Both the position numbers and the translations under genes were made by a program. Under the pieces are notes generated by a model, which searched no databases, had not been told where the DNA came from, and saw nothing but the letters and a program-made list of their open reading frames with translations. 64,000 bases of DNA, from NCBI RefSeq assembly GCF_000379625.1, contig NZ_KB903248.1, forward strand, positions 152,697 through 216,696, in the 5' to 3' direction. Below, piece by piece: positions 19,121 through 29,113 of the stretch. Position 1 is the first letter of the stretch. Each line of letters opens with the position of its first letter. The stretch comes from Actinomycetospora chiangmaiensis DSM 45062. Lineage in GTDB: Bacteria; Actinomycetota; Actinomycetes; Mycobacteriales; Pseudonocardiaceae.

Positions 19121-20494
19121 CTACCCCGCGAGCTCGTCGCGCAGGGCGAGGATGCGGTCGACCGAGCGGTCGATGTCCTCCGGGGTGGTCGACCAGTTCG
19201 ACACCGAGAACCGCAGCGCCGGGGCGTCGTCCCACACCGTGGTGCCCACCCAGCAGGTGCCGTCCGCCGCCACCGCGCGGGCGAGGTCCGCGACGTCCAC
19301 CCCGCGGACCCGCACCAGGACCTGGTTGAGCACCACGTCGTTGAGGACCTCCGCGCCACCGGCCGCGAACCGGTCGGCGGCGCGGCGGGCGAGATCGCAG
19401 CACCGGTCGACGAGGTCGGCCACGCCACGGCGGCCCAGGGCCCGCAGCGCCGCGTACACCGGCACGCCCCGGGCGCGGCGGGAGTTCTCGAGCGTGCGCG
19501 TCGACGGGTCGAGCTCCCCGAGCGGCAGGTAGGGCGACGACACCGACAGGGCCGTCGTCAGGGCCGTGGCGTCCCGGACCACGGCGAGCGCCGAGTCGTA
19601 CGGGAGGTTGAGCCACTTGTGCCCGTCGACCGCCCACGAGTCGGCCCGCTCCGCACCGGCGACCAGGTGGCGCCGCGAGGGCGACGCGGCCGCCCACAGC
19701 CCGAAGGCCCCGTCGACGTGCAGCCAGGCGGCCCGGTGCCCGGAGAGAACGGTGGCGATCTCGTCGAGCGGATCGCACGCCCCGGTGTTGACGTGCCCCG
19801 CCTGGGCGCACACCAGCACCGGGCCCGGCACGGCCGCGAGCGCCGACGCCAGCGCGGCGGGGAGCATCCGGCCCTGCGCGTCGGCCGCGACGCGGACGGC
19901 CCGCCGGGCCCCGAAGCCGAGCAGCCGCAGCGCCTGCACCACGGTGGCGTGCGCCCCCGCCCCGAGCAGCACCGTCACCGCCGGCGCGCCCGCCAGCCCG
20001 TCCGCCTCGACGTCCCACCCGGCGGCGGCGAGCAGCGCGTGCCGGGCGGCGGCGAGACAGGCGATGTTCGCGGTCTGCGCACCGGTCGCGAACCCGACCG
20101 CGGCGTCCGCGGGCAGGCCGAGCAGCTCGAGCGCCCAGCGCCCGGCGACCTCCTCCACGACGGCCGCACCCGGCGACATCACCGCCACGGCCGCGTCCTG
20201 GTCGGCCGCCGACACCAGCCAGTCCGCCGCGAGGGCCACCGGCAGCGACCCGCCCGTGACGAACCCGAAGTAGCGCGGGCCACCACTGGCGACCAGGCCG
20301 GGCTCGATCGCCGCGGTGAGGTGCTCGAGCACCTCGACCGCGCCGACCCCGTCGTCGGGAAGGTCCCCGAGCCGGGCCCGCAGGGCCGCGGGGTCGGCCG
20401 GGACGCCGACCGGGCGGGTGGGCAGCGAGGCGAGCCAGCGGTCGGCGAACGCGCGGGCGGCGTCGAGCGCGGGACCGTGGAGATCCACGGTCAC
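19121..20494 (-). CDS. PLP-dependent group II decarboxylase-like protein, coupled to glnE
   Basis: About 457 residues. The GTG start at 20494 overlaps the glnE stop (GTGA), so translation is probably coupled. The fold-type I PLP domain shows GPRYFGFVTGGSLPVA near residue 80, GFATGAQTANIACLAAARHALL, HVDGAFGLWA with the cofactor-contacting aspartate, and the PLP lysine in SWAVDGHKWLNLPYDS. The C-terminal small domain ends with LRFSVSNWSTT. This is the aspartate/aromatic decarboxylase family (PF00282). The amino-acid substrate is unknown. Residues LPDDGVG near position 45 are encoded by a copy of the GTTCCCGACGACGGG repeat. Confidence 0.85.
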   Translation of the reverse strand: MTVDLHGPALDAARAFADRWLASLPTRPVGVPADPAALRARLGDLPDDGVGAVEVLEHLTAAIEPGLVASGGPRYFGFVTGGSLPVALAADWLVSAADQDAAVAVMSPGAAVVEEVAGRWALELLGLPADAAVGFATGAQTANIACLAAARHALLAAAGWDVEADGLAGAPAVTVLLGAGAHATVVQALRLLGFGARRAVRVAADAQGRMLPAALASALAAVPGPVLVCAQAGHVNTGACDPLDEIATVLSGHRAAWLHVDGAFGLWAAASPSRRHLVAGAERADSWAVDGHKWLNLPYDSALAVVRDATALTTALSVSSPYLPLGELDPSTRTLENSRRARGVPVYAALRALGRRGVADLVDRCCDLARRAADRFAAGGAEVLNDVVLNQVLVRVRGVDVADLARAVAADGTCWVGTTVWDDAPALRFSVSNWSTTPEDIDRSVDRILALRDELAG

Positions 20495-23400
20495 ACCGCC
20501 GAGAACACCCGGTCCACCACCGCGCGGGCGTGGCGGGTGATGCGGCGGTACTCGTCGATGCACTCGCCCGGGTCGTCCTCCGGGAAGCCGAGCGCCGAGG
20601 CGATCCCGGCCAGCTCGCGGCCCGAGCGCGGCAACTGGTCGGTCGGCTTGCCGCGGACGAGCGTGGCGATCCCGCGGGCGCGGGTCGCGGTCCGCCAGCC
20701 CGCCGCGAGCGCCTCCGCGTCCTCGGCGGTGAGCAGGTCGGCGGCCTGCAGGGCGTCGAGCGCGTCGAGGGTCGACGGCGTCCGCAACGACGGGATCGCG
20801 CCGGCGTGCTGGAGCTGCAGCAGCTGCACCGTCCACTCGACGTCGGCGAGGCCGCCGGTGCCGAGCTTGGTGTGCAGCGCGCGGTCGGCGCCGCGTGGGA
20901 GGCGCTCGGCGTCGACGCGGGCCTTCATCCGCCGGATCTCCGTCGCCTGCTCCTCTCCCAGCCCGCCCTCGGGGTAGCGGTAGGGCGCGATCATCTCGGT
21001 GAAGCGGCGGCCGAGGTCCTCGTCGCCGGCGACGGGGCGGGCGCGCAGCAGGGCCTGGCACTCCCAGGTCTGAGCCCAGCGGCGCAGGTAGTCCGCGTAC
21101 GACGACAGGGTGCGCACCAGCGGACCGCTGCGGCCCTCGGGCCGCAGCTTGGTGTCCACCTCGAGGGCCGGGTCCGGGCTCGGCGCGCCGAGCGCGGCGA
21201 TCGCCGACTCGACGACGCCGCGCGCGTAGGTCGTCGCCTCCTGGTCGCTCGCGCCCGGTGCGGGCTCGCAGACCGCGACGACGTCGGCGTCGGACCCGTA
21301 CCCGAGCTCCCCGCCGCCGAGCCGGCCCATGCCGACGATCGCGATCGTGGCGGGCGGCGGGGTGTCGCCCGCCCGCTCCCGGACCGCCGCGTCGAGGGCG
21401 GCCTGCAGCACCGCCGCCCAGACGCTCGTCAGTGCCCGGCACACGCTCGGGACGTCGGTGAGCCCGAGCAGGTCCGCGCAGGCCACGCGCAGCAGCTCCA
21501 CGCGCCGCAGCGAGCGGGCCACGTTGCCGGCCGAGCGCGGGTCGGTGTGCCGGGCGACGGCCGCGCGCAACGACTGGGCGACCTCACCGGGATCGCGGGC
21601 CACGAGGTCAGCGGACGGGCCGTCGCCGCCGAGCAGGCGCAGCACCTCCGGCGAGCGCGGCATCATCTCGGCCACCCAGCGGGAGGTGCCGAGCACGTAC
21701 ATCAGCCGGTCCGCCGCCAGGCCCTCGTCGCGCAGCAGGGCGAGGAACCACGGCGTGGACGCGAGCGCCTCGGAGACCTTGCGGTAGGCGAGCAGCCCGT
21801 GGTCGGGGTCGGCGGTGTGGCCGAGCTGGTCGAGCAGCACGGGCAGCAGCGCCCGCTGGATGCGGGCCGCGCGGCTGGTGCCGGCCGTCAGCGCGGCGAC
21901 GTGCTTCAGCGCCCCCGCCGGCGAGCTCCAGCCCAGGGCCGCGAGCCGCCGGGTCGCGGACGCCTCGGTGAGCACGAGGTCCGAGCCGGCCACCCGGGCC
22001 ACCGACTCCAGCAGCGGCCGGTAGAAGAGCTTCTCGTGGAGCCGCCGCACCCGCACGGTGGTGCGCGAGCGCTCGGCCTGCAGCACGCCGACCGCGTCCC
22101 GGCGCCCGTCCGGGCGCAACTTCGCCGCGCGGGCGAGCCAGCGCAGGCCCGCGGTGTCGTCGTCGGACGGGAAGAGGTGCGTGCGGCGCAGCCGCTGCAG
22201 CTGCACCCGGTGCTCGAGCAGGCGCAGGAAGCGGTACGAGGCGGCGAGGTTCGCGGCGTCGTCCCGGCCGATGTAGCCGCCCTCGCCGAGCGCCGCGAGC
22301 GTCTCCAGGGTGTTCTGCCCGCGTAGCGACTCGTCGCCGCGACCGTGCACCAGCTGCAGCAGCTGCACGGCGAACTCGACGTCGCGCAGGCCCCCGCGGC
22401 CGAGCTTGAGCTCGCGGTCGGCGACGTCGTGGCGGATGTGGTCCTCGACCCGCTTGCGCATGGCCCGGACGTCGGCCACGAAGTCGTCGCGCTCGGCCGC
22501 GCTCCACACCATCGGGGCCAGCGCCTCGCAGTACTCCCGGCCCAGCTCGAGGTCGCCGGCGACCGGCCGGGCCTTGAGCAGCGCCTGGAACTCCCAGGTC
22601 CGCGCCCACCGGCGGTAGTAGGAGACGTGCCCGTCGAGAGTCCGCGTGAGCTGTCCCTGCCGGCCCTCCGGGCGCAGGTTCGCGTCGACCTCGAGGAACG
22701 CCTCGGTGGCGACCCGCATCATCGTCGCGGCGAGCCGCGTCGCGACGTCCCCGGGCCCGTCGTGCACGAAGATGACGTCGATGTCGGAGACGTAGTTCAG
22801 CTCCCGCCCGCCGCACTTGCCCATGCCGATGACGGCGAGGCGGACGTCCGCGGCGCGCTCCGCCCCGACCTCGGCGCGGGCCACCGCGAGCGCCGCGGCC
22901 AGCCCCGCCGACGCCACGTCGGCGAGCTGCCCGGAGATGACGTCGACCGGCCAGAACGGCAGTTCCGGCTCGCACACCGACTGCAGGTCGGCGGCGGCGA
23001 GCAGCAGCACGTCGTCGCGCCACGCCAGGCGCAGCAGCTCCACGGCCGCCGGTCCGGTGACGCCCGCGACCGGGGCGTGGGCGTCGGGCTCCGCGCCGAC
23101 CGCGTCGAGGTGGGTGCGGCAGCGGTCGGCCGCGCTGGGCAGCCGGGAGGCGTCGTGCACCCGGCCCGGGGCGAGGACGGTCCGCAGCAGCCGCCACCGC
23201 TCCGGCTGCGACACCAGGTGGTCCCCCAGCGCCGTCGATCCCCCGAGCACCCCGAACAACCGGCCGCGCAGCCCCTGGTCGACCCGCAGCGCCGCCTCGA
23301 GCTCGGACCACGACTCCCCCAGCGCGTCCCGCATCCGCTCCACGACGGAGAGCGCGAGGTCCGGGTCCGCGGCCCGCGCCAGGGCCCAGACGACGAGGGC

Positions 23401-23535
23401 CGCGGCCGGCACGGCGTCGTCGCCGTCCCACCAGCCCAGGTCGGCCAGGCGCTGGCCGGCGTCGGGCTCGGTGAACCCGAGACGGGCCGGCGCGCGAGCA
23501 GGACGGCGGTCGCGCGCGACGGGAGGGGTCGTCAC
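20491..23535 (-). CDS. glnE: Bifunctional glutamine synthetase adenylyltransferase/adenylyl-removing enzyme
   Basis: 1014 residues from ATG 23535. GlnE adds AMP to the glutamine synthetase tyrosine when nitrogen is plentiful and removes it by phosphorolysis when scarce. Two nucleotidyltransferase domains are present. The N-terminal deadenylylase has GMGKCGGRELNYVSDIDV (SDID at 250-253). The C-terminal adenylylase has GMGRLGGGELGYGSDADV near residue 745. Each is followed by its helical GlnE bundle domain. Length and domain order match the family. The gene lies between glnA (its substrate) and glnA2. It is followed by an overlapping decarboxylase gene. Confidence 0.97.
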   Translation of the reverse strand: MTTPPVARDRRPARAPARLGFTEPDAGQRLADLGWWDGDDAVPAAALVVWALARAADPDLALSVVERMRDALGESWSELEAALRVDQGLRGRLFGVLGGSTALGDHLVSQPERWRLLRTVLAPGRVHDASRLPSAADRCRTHLDAVGAEPDAHAPVAGVTGPAAVELLRLAWRDDVLLLAAADLQSVCEPELPFWPVDVISGQLADVASAGLAAALAVARAEVGAERAADVRLAVIGMGKCGGRELNYVSDIDVIFVHDGPGDVATRLAATMMRVATEAFLEVDANLRPEGRQGQLTRTLDGHVSYYRRWARTWEFQALLKARPVAGDLELGREYCEALAPMVWSAAERDDFVADVRAMRKRVEDHIRHDVADRELKLGRGGLRDVEFAVQLLQLVHGRGDESLRGQNTLETLAALGEGGYIGRDDAANLAASYRFLRLLEHRVQLQRLRRTHLFPSDDDTAGLRWLARAAKLRPDGRRDAVGVLQAERSRTTVRVRRLHEKLFYRPLLESVARVAGSDLVLTEASATRRLAALGWSSPAGALKHVAALTAGTSRAARIQRALLPVLLDQLGHTADPDHGLLAYRKVSEALASTPWFLALLRDEGLAADRLMYVLGTSRWVAEMMPRSPEVLRLLGGDGPSADLVARDPGEVAQSLRAAVARHTDPRSAGNVARSLRRVELLRVACADLLGLTDVPSVCRALTSVWAAVLQAALDAAVRERAGDTPPPATIAIVGMGRLGGGELGYGSDADVVAVCEPAPGASDQEATTYARGVVESAIAALGAPSPDPALEVDTKLRPEGRSGPLVRTLSSYADYLRRWAQTWECQALLRARPVAGDEDLGRRFTEMIAPYRYPEGGLGEEQATEIRRMKARVDAERLPRGADRALHTKLGTGGLADVEWTVQLLQLQHAGAIPSLRTPSTLDALDALQAADLLTAEDAEALAAGWRTATRARGIATLVRGKPTDQLPRSGRELAGIASALGFPEDDPGECIDEYRRITRHARAVVDRVFSAV

Positions 23536-23607
23536 TCCGGCGAGCCTAGTCCGGCCGGTTCCCGACGACGGGTCGCAGGACGTGCGCGTGGCGCCGTCCT
23601 GACGTCC

Positions 23608-23636
23608 GGTGTCAGCCGTGTGCCACGGCTGACACC
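23608..23636 (-). terminator. Terminator between glnA2 and glnE
   Basis: A perfect 13-bp stem pairs GGTGTCAGCCGTG with CACGGCTGACACC around a TGC loop. It lies immediately downstream of the glnA2 stop (23650) and before glnE on the same strand, so glnE should have its own promoter. Confidence 0.8.
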
Positions 23637-23649
23637 GCCCGGCCGGTGC

Positions 23650-24993
23650 TCAGAGCGTCGGCAGGTACGTGGCCAGCTCGTAGGGCGTGACGTTGCGGCG
23701 GTAGGCGTCCCACTCGCTGCGCTTGTTGCGCAGGAAGAAGTCGTAGACGTGCTCGCCGAGGATCTCCGCCATGAGGTCGGACTGCTCGAAGGCCTGGAGC
23801 GCGCCGTCGAGGTTCTGCGGCAGCGTCTGGTAGCCCATCGCGCGGCGCTCGCCCTCGGTGAGCGACCAGACGTTGTCCTCGGCGGCGGGCGGCAGCTCGT
23901 AGCCCTCCGCGATCCCCTTGAGGCCGGCGCCGAGGATCACGGCGTAGGCGAGGTAGGGGTTGGCGGCGGAGTCCAGCGAGCGCACCTCGACGCGGCGCGA
24001 CGACGCCTTGCCGGGCGAGTACATCGGCACGCGGACCAGCGCGGAGCGGTTCGCGTGGCCCCAGCACACGGCGGTCGGGGCCTCGCCGCCCACCACGAGG
24101 CGCTTGTAGGAGTTCACGAACTGGTTGGTCACCGCGGACATCTCGCGTGCGTGGCGCAGGACCCCGGCGACGAACGCCTTGCCCGTCTTGGACAGCTCGT
24201 AGGGCTCGGAGGCGTCGTGGAACGCGTTCTGGTCGCCCTCGAAGAGGCTGACGTGGGTGTGCATCGCCGACCCGGGGTGCTGGGTGAACGGCTTGGGCAT
24301 GAACGAGGCCCGCACGCCCTGCGTGATCGCCACCTCCTTCACCAGGTAGCGGAACGTCATGATGTTGTCCGCCATCGTCAGGGCGTCGGCGTAGCGCAGG
24401 TCGATCTCCTGCTGCCCGGGACCGCCCTCGTGGTGGGAGAACTCGACGGAGATGCCCATCGCCTCGAGCGAGTCGATGGCACGGCGCCGGAAGTGGGGCG
24501 CGATGTCGTGGCTGGCCTGGTCGAAGTACCCGCCGGTGTCGGCGGGGACCGGCGCCGACCCGTCGTCGGGAAGGTCGCGGAGCAGGTAGAACTCGATCTC
24601 GGGGTGCACGTAGCAGGTGAAGCCGGCCTCGGCGGCGCGCGAGAGCGCGCGCCGCAGCACGTGGCGCGGGTCGGCCCACGACGGCGAGCCGTCGGGCATC
24701 GTGATGTCGCAGAGCATCCGCGCCGAGTAGTGGTCGCCGTCGGCGTCCTCCCAGGGCAGCACCTGGAAGGTCGACGGGTCGGGCTTCGCGACCATGTCCG
24801 ACTCGTAGACGCGGCTGAAGCCCTCGATCGACGAACCGTCGAACCCGATGCCCTCCGCGAACGCGCCCTCCAGTTCGGCAGGAGCGATCGCGACGGACTT
24901 GAGGTACCCGAGGACGTCGGTGAACCACAGCCGCACGAAGCGGATGTCGCGCTCGTCCAGCGTCCGCAGGACGAACTCCTGTTGCCGATCCAT
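23650..24993 (-). CDS. glnA2: Glutamine synthetase, GlnA2-type
   Basis: 447 residues from ATG 24993. The protein is shorter than GlnA (473). Family blocks are IGFDGSSIEGFSRV, the beta-grasp N-terminus RFVRLWFTDVLGYLKS, HPEIEFYLLRD, GPGQQEIDLRY, VRASFMPKPFTQHPGSAMH, the arginine loop ANRSALVRVPMYSPG and a C-terminal FFLRNKRSEWDAYR. The adenylylation loop differs (LPPAAEDNVWSL has no tyrosine), so it is probably not a GlnE target. GlnA2 of Streptomyces acts as a gamma-glutamylpolyamine synthetase, so ordinary glutamine synthesis should not be assumed. The LPDDGS stretch near residue 145 is encoded by a copy of the dispersed GACCCGTCGTCGGGAA repeat. Confidence 0.93.
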   Translation of the reverse strand: MDRQQEFVLRTLDERDIRFVRLWFTDVLGYLKSVAIAPAELEGAFAEGIGFDGSSIEGFSRVYESDMVAKPDPSTFQVLPWEDADGDHYSARMLCDITMPDGSPSWADPRHVLRRALSRAAEAGFTCYVHPEIEFYLLRDLPDDGSAPVPADTGGYFDQASHDIAPHFRRRAIDSLEAMGISVEFSHHEGGPGQQEIDLRYADALTMADNIMTFRYLVKEVAITQGVRASFMPKPFTQHPGSAMHTHVSLFEGDQNAFHDASEPYELSKTGKAFVAGVLRHAREMSAVTNQFVNSYKRLVVGGEAPTAVCWGHANRSALVRVPMYSPGKASSRRVEVRSLDSAANPYLAYAVILGAGLKGIAEGYELPPAAEDNVWSLTEGERRAMGYQTLPQNLDGALQAFEQSDLMAEILGEHVYDFFLRNKRSEWDAYRRNVTPYELATYLPTL

Positions 24994-25055
24994 GCTCGCG
25001 ACCCTAAGGAGACGGTGTTACAGGGACGTCACAGGGGTCCCCGTCGGGACCGTGA

Positions 25056-26696
25056 TCACCCGGTCTCGCCACACCGGGCGTTCGGCGGGGCCGGTGTCCC
25101 GTCGACGAGGTAGCGCGTGACGATGGCGTCGACGCACGGGAAGTTCTGGAACGTGGCCGTGTGCTGGTCGCCGACCTTCGTCAGCAGCGAGCCGTTCAAC
25201 GCCTTCGCGAGGTCCACCCCCGCCTGGTACGGCGTCGCCGGGTCGCCCGTCGTCGAGACGACCAGCGGCGGCGCGAGCCCGGGCACCTGCGGGGTGTGGG
25301 GGCCGCCGGTGACGGGGGCCTGCGGTGGCCAGAAAGCGCACGAGTCGAGGGCGGCGCTCGCCCCCCGGCCGGAGTCGAGGAAGGGCGCGGCCGCGTTGTA
25401 GCGCTGCGCCCGGTCGAGGGCCTGGGCCGGGTCGGTCACCCGCGGGTCGTCCACGCAGCGGATCGCGGTGAAGGCGTCCTGCTGCGGGGAGTACGTGCCG
25501 TTCGGGGCGCGGTCGTAGTACTGGTCCGCGAGCCCCATGAGCGTCTGCCCCCGACCCTGCGCGAGCTCGCTGAGGCCCTGGCGCAGGTCCGGCCACAACG
25601 ACGTGGCGTAGAGCGACTGGATGGTGCCCTGCTGGGCGTCGTTGTAGGAGAGCACCCGGCCGTCCGGCAGCCGGACCGGCGTTCCGATCAGCGGGCGGGT
25701 CATGGCCTGGAAGCGGGCGGTGGCCTGCGTCGGGTCGGTGCCGAGCGCGCAGCCGGGCTTGCTCGCGCAGTCCTTCGCGAACGCCTCGAACGCCCCCTGG
25801 AAGCCGCGGCCCTGGTTGACGACCTCCACGGTCGGATCCAGGTTCGGGTCGAGCGCGCCGTCGAGGACCAGGGCGCGCACGTTGCGCGGGAACTGCTCGG
25901 CGTAGGTGTAGCCGATGCGGGTGCCGTAGGAGTAGCCGAGGTAGGTCAGCTGCCGGTCGCCGAGCACGGCGCGCAGCACGTCCATGTCCTTGACGACGTC
26001 GCGGGTGCCGACGTTCGCGAGCAGGTCCGCCCCGCTGCGCTGGGTACAGCCGTCGGCGGTCTGGCGCGCGAGGTCGTTCGCGCGCTGGACGCCCGCCGGC
26101 GAGGGGTCGGTGATGTCCGCTGCGCGCTGCGCGTCCTGCTGCGCGCCGGTGAGGCACCTGATGGTCGGGGTGCTCGCCCCGATGCCGCGCGGGTCGAAGC
26201 CGACGAGGTCGAAGCGCCGGGCGACCTCGTCGCCGCGGGTGAGGAGCGCGAGCTGCGAGGACAGGCTGACCCCGGACGCGCCGGGGCCGCCCGGGTTGAC
26301 CACCAGCGAGCCGATGCGCCGCGCCTGGTCGGTCGCCCGCACCCGGGACACCGCGATCTGCGCGGTCCGCCCCGACGGGTTCGCGTAGTCGACCGGCACC
26401 TCGAGCTTCGAGCACTCGAACCCGGGCTGGCCGTAGTACAGGCGGTCCTCGTCGGTGGTCGCGAACGGCAGGCACGACCCCCACGTGAGCTGCTGGGAGT
26501 AGAACCGTTCGAGCCCGGCCGGGACCGCGTCGGCGGGGGCCGTGACCGACGACGAGGCGGTCCCGGGGGCGGTCGCCGTGCCCGGGACCGCGTCGGCGCA
26601 GGCCGCCGCAGCGAGCACCACCGCGAGCAGGGCCCCCAGGCGCCACACACGTCGTCGGGAACTCCTCGGACGGATGGACCTGCTCCCCGGACGCAC
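25056..26696 (-). CDS. Lipoprotein alpha/beta hydrolase, TAP/CaeA family
   Basis: About 546 residues. The GTG at 26696 with GAGGA eight bases upstream gives a clean lipoprotein signal: [12 protein letters not shown], a hydrophobic run, and the lipobox LAAAAC. The fold shows the oxyanion block [11 protein letters not shown], the nucleophile serine in [10 protein letters not shown], the acid in [13 protein letters not shown] and a C-terminal histidine in VGDQHTATF. Cysteines in KDCASKPGC and DSCAFW suggest disulfides in the secreted product. Homologues are the Streptomyces tripeptidyl aminopeptidases and mycobacterial CaeA (Rv2224c). Mycobacteria carry two tandem copies here, this window only one. 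The gene is divergent from panB. Confidence 0.9.
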   Translation of the reverse strand: MRPGSRSIRPRSSRRRVWRLGALLAVVLAAAACADAVPGTATAPGTASSSVTAPADAVPAGLERFYSQQLTWGSCLPFATTDEDRLYYGQPGFECSKLEVPVDYANPSGRTAQIAVSRVRATDQARRIGSLVVNPGGPGASGVSLSSQLALLTRGDEVARRFDLVGFDPRGIGASTPTIRCLTGAQQDAQRAADITDPSPAGVQRANDLARQTADGCTQRSGADLLANVGTRDVVKDMDVLRAVLGDRQLTYLGYSYGTRIGYTYAEQFPRNVRALVLDGALDPNLDPTVEVVNQGRGFQGAFEAFAKDCASKPGCALGTDPTQATARFQAMTRPLIGTPVRLPDGRVLSYNDAQQGTIQSLYATSLWPDLRQGLSELAQGRGQTLMGLADQYYDRAPNGTYSPQQDAFTAIRCVDDPRVTDPAQALDRAQRYNAAAPFLDSGRGASAALDSCAFWPPQAPVTGGPHTPQVPGLAPPLVVSTTGDPATPYQAGVDLAKALNGSLLTKVGDQHTATFQNFPCVDAIVTRYLVDGTPAPPNARCGETG

Positions 26697-26877
26697 CCGG
26701 CCATCCTCGCAACCCCCCGGTGAGGGCCCCGTCCGGGTCCCGACCGGCGCCCGTCCTGTGAGGCTGACGACAGGATCGCCGCAGCGCAGCGCCGTGGGTG
26801 CACGCTTCCGGCGCACTGTTCCCTCTCACGTGCCCGGGGACCCGCAGCGGCGGGCCTCGAGGCAGGAGGACACGACG

Positions 26878-27696
26878 ATGACGTCACCCGCAGAGCTGCC
26901 CAAGCGCGTCCGCATCCACCACCTGCAGCAGTGGAAGGACGCCGGCGAGCGCTGGCCGATGCTCACGGCCTACGACTTCCCGACGGCGAAGGTGTTCGAC
27001 GCCGCCGGCATCCCCGTCCTGCTGGTCGGCGACTCCGCCGCCAACAACGTGCTCGGCTATGACTCCACCGTCCCGGTCTCGGTCGACGAGCTGCTCATGC
27101 TGTGCAAGGCCGTGGTGCGGGGCGCGTCGCGCTCGCTCATCGTGGCCGACCTGCCCTTCGGCTCCTACCAGGTCTCCGCCGCCCAGGCCCTCGAGACCGC
27201 GGTGCGGTTCATGAAGGAGGCCGGGGCGGCGGCGGTCAAGCTCGAGGGCGGAGCCCACTACGCGCCGCAGATCCGCGCGCTCGTCGACGCCGGCATCCCC
27301 GTGATGGCCCACCTCGGCTTCACCCCGCAGAGCGAGCACGCCCTCGGCGGCTTCCGGGTGCAGGGCCGCGGCGCCGGGGCGGACAAGCTGCTCGCCGACG
27401 CGGTCGCCGTCCAGGAGGCCGGGGCGTTCGCGACGGTGCTCGAGATGGTCCCCGCCGACGTCGCCAAGAAGGTGACCGGCGAGCTGCGCATCCCCACGGT
27501 CGGGATCGGCGCGGGCCCCGACTGCGACGCCCAGGTGCTCGTGTGGCCGGACATGGCGGGCCTCAACACCGGGCGCGTACCGCGCTTCGTCAAACGCTAC
27601 GGCGATCTGGCGGGGGCGCTGACCGGCGCGGCCGAGCAGTTCTCCCGCGAGGTCCGCGAGGGCGTCTACCCGGCGGAGGAGCACTCCTTCCGGTGA
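26878..27696 (+). CDS. panB: 3-methyl-2-oxobutanoate hydroxymethyltransferase
   Basis: 272 residues from ATG 26878, with AGGAGG about eight bases upstream; an open frame further upstream is not translated. PanB makes ketopantoate from 2-oxoisovalerate and methylene-THF, the first step of pantothenate and CoA synthesis. Motifs are [42 protein letters not shown] with metal-binding aspartate, [20 protein letters not shown], the [13 protein letters not shown] block with catalytic glutamate and [15 protein letters not shown]. It is complete. The rest of the pantothenate pathway is elsewhere. The substrate is drawn from the valine route that also involves ilvE. Confidence 0.97.
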   Translation: MTSPAELPKRVRIHHLQQWKDAGERWPMLTAYDFPTAKVFDAAGIPVLLVGDSAANNVLGYDSTVPVSVDELLMLCKAVVRGASRSLIVADLPFGSYQVSAAQALETAVRFMKEAGAAAVKLEGGAHYAPQIRALVDAGIPVMAHLGFTPQSEHALGGFRVQGRGAGADKLLADAVAVQEAGAFATVLEMVPADVAKKVTGELRIPTVGIGAGPDCDAQVLVWPDMAGLNTGRVPRFVKRYGDLAGALTGAAEQFSREVREGVYPAEEHSFR

Positions 27697-27733
27697 GCAC
27701 GGGTCGTCGGCCGTGCGGCGGGTACGCCCCCGC

Positions 27734-28066
27734 ATGGCCGACGACACCGACACCGTCCGCTCCGAGTTCGACGACGCCGTCAACATGACGCCGAAGGAAC
27801 TCGACGACTGGCTCGGCACCGACGAGTCGCAGTCCGTGGGCAACTCCTCGGGCGACGAGGAGTCCACCGGGCACTACATGGGCCGCCGGATCGTCGAGAT
27901 CCAGCGCAAGAAGGTCGACGACCTCGACGACGACGACATCGCCGCCATGAAGAAGGTCAAGGGGTACGTGGCCCGGCACCTGAAGCAGAAGCCGTCGAAG
28001 GAGGACGTCGAGACCTCCACGTGGCGCTACTCGCTGATGAACTGGGGCCACGACCCCCTGAAGTGA
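27734..28066 (+). CDS. DUF3140-family small acidic protein
   Basis: 110 residues. ATG 27734 is preferred over an upstream ATG that adds only MRRVRPR. The sequence FDDAVNMTPKELDDWL, then SVGNSS, GHYMGRRIVEI, DDDDIAAMKKVKGYVARHL and the C-terminal STWRYSLMNWGHDPLK is the DUF3140 pattern. The protein is small, soluble, acidic in the first half and lysine-rich later. Homologues are sometimes described as DNA-binding-like, but no function is established. It follows panB by 37 bp and ends only 4 bp before the convergent fgd gene. Confidence 0.88.
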   Translation: MADDTDTVRSEFDDAVNMTPKELDDWLGTDESQSVGNSSGDEESTGHYMGRRIVEIQRKKVDDLDDDDIAAMKKVKGYVARHLKQKPSKEDVETSTWRYSLMNWGHDPLK

Positions 28067-28070
28067 GCCC

Positions 28071-29081
28071 TCAGTCCCCCAGGGCGCGCAGCTTCGGGAG
28101 CAGGTCCTCGGCGACCTGCTCCAGGAAGCGGGGTTGGTCGTCGCCCGGCCCGTGCAGCACCAGGTGGTTGAGCCCGGCGTCGACGTAGGGGCGGACCATC
28201 GCCGCCGCCTCGTCGGGGTCGGAGGTGACGATCCAGCGCTTCGCGACCTGCTCGATGGGCAGCTCGTCGGCGAGCTGCTCCATCTCCTGGGCGGTGGTCA
28301 CCGACTGCTTCTGCTCGGCGGTGAGCGACAGCGGCGCCCAGAAGCGGGTGTTCTCCAGCGCGCGGTCGGCGTCGCGGTCGTAGGAGATCTTGATCTCGAT
28401 CATCCGGTCGACCCCGTCGATCCCCGGGGTGCCCGCCTTCTCGCGGCCCTCGGCGAGGGCCGGCATGAGCTTGTCGGTGTAGAGCTCCATGCCCTTGCCC
28501 GACGTGCAGATCATGCCGTCGGCGGCGCGCCCGGCGAAGCGCGCCATCTGCGGCCCACCGGCGGCGACGAAGATCGGGACCGGCTGCTCCGGACGGTCGT
28601 AGATCGAGGCGTCGACGGTGGTGTAGTACTCGCCCTCGAAGTTCACCGTCTCCTCGGTCCACAGCGCCCGGATGAGGCGCACGGACTCCCGCAGCCGGGC
28701 GAACCGCTCCTTGAACTCGGGCCACTCCCGCCCGGAGACCGCGACCTCGTTGAGGGCCTCGCCGGTGCCGGCGCCGAGAATGACGCGGTTCCCGGTGAGC
28801 AGGGCCATCGTCGCGAACGTCTGCGCGATGACCGCCGGGTTGTAGCGGAAGGTGGGGGTGAGCACGCTGGTGCCGAGCTGGACCCGGGAGGTGCGCTCGC
28901 CCGCGGCGGCCATCCACGTCAGCGCGGACGGCGCGTGGCCGCCCTCGTGCCGCCAGGGCAGGAAGTGGTCCGACACCCACGCGCTGTCGAGCCCCGCCTG
29001 CTCGGCGAGGACGGCGTACTCCACCAGATCCCGCGGACCGAACTGCTCGGCAGAGGCCTTGTATCCGATCTTCACCGTCAC
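28071..29081 (-). CDS. fgd: F420-dependent glucose-6-phosphate dehydrogenase
   Basis: About 336 residues. A pair of GTG starts at 29081 and 29075 precedes [20 protein letters not shown]. The protein aligns closely with mycobacterial Fgd1: [80 protein letters not shown] and [12 protein letters not shown]. Fgd reduces coenzyme F420 with glucose-6-phosphate, supplying F420H2 for LLM and other F420 enzymes such as the one at 11620. F420 contacts around W/H in the [10 protein letters not shown] block are intact. Substrate identity is inferred from similarity. Hydroxy-F420 alcohol dehydrogenases share the fold. Confidence 0.9.
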   Translation of the reverse strand: MTVKIGYKASAEQFGPRDLVEYAVLAEQAGLDSAWVSDHFLPWRHEGGHAPSALTWMAAAGERTSRVQLGTSVLTPTFRYNPAVIAQTFATMALLTGNRVILGAGTGEALNEVAVSGREWPEFKERFARLRESVRLIRALWTEETVNFEGEYYTTVDASIYDRPEQPVPIFVAAGGPQMARFAGRAADGMICTSGKGMELYTDKLMPALAEGREKAGTPGIDGVDRMIEIKISYDRDADRALENTRFWAPLSLTAEQKQSVTTAQEMEQLADELPIEQVAKRWIVTSDPDEAAAMVRPYVDAGLNHLVLHGPGDDQPRFLEQVAEDLLPKLRALGD

Positions 29082-29113
29082 GGTCGCGAGCGTAGTCGCC
29101 CGTCCGGAGGCTC

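Noticed and set aside
19121..21442. 773-codon open frame continuing from the decarboxylase into glnE antisense-phase DNA
   Set aside because: Upstream of 20494 the frame has Arg/Pro-rich shadow composition and overlaps glnE on the same strand in another phase. The GTGA-coupled start at 20494 is the real one.
22345..25113. 922-codon open frame opposite glnE and glnA2
   Set aside because: Shadow frame; both genes beneath it are well-conserved enzymes on the minus strand.
26697..26877. Possible riboswitch or leader before panB
   Set aside because: No recognisable conserved core; the 181-bp region is more simply a divergent promoter.
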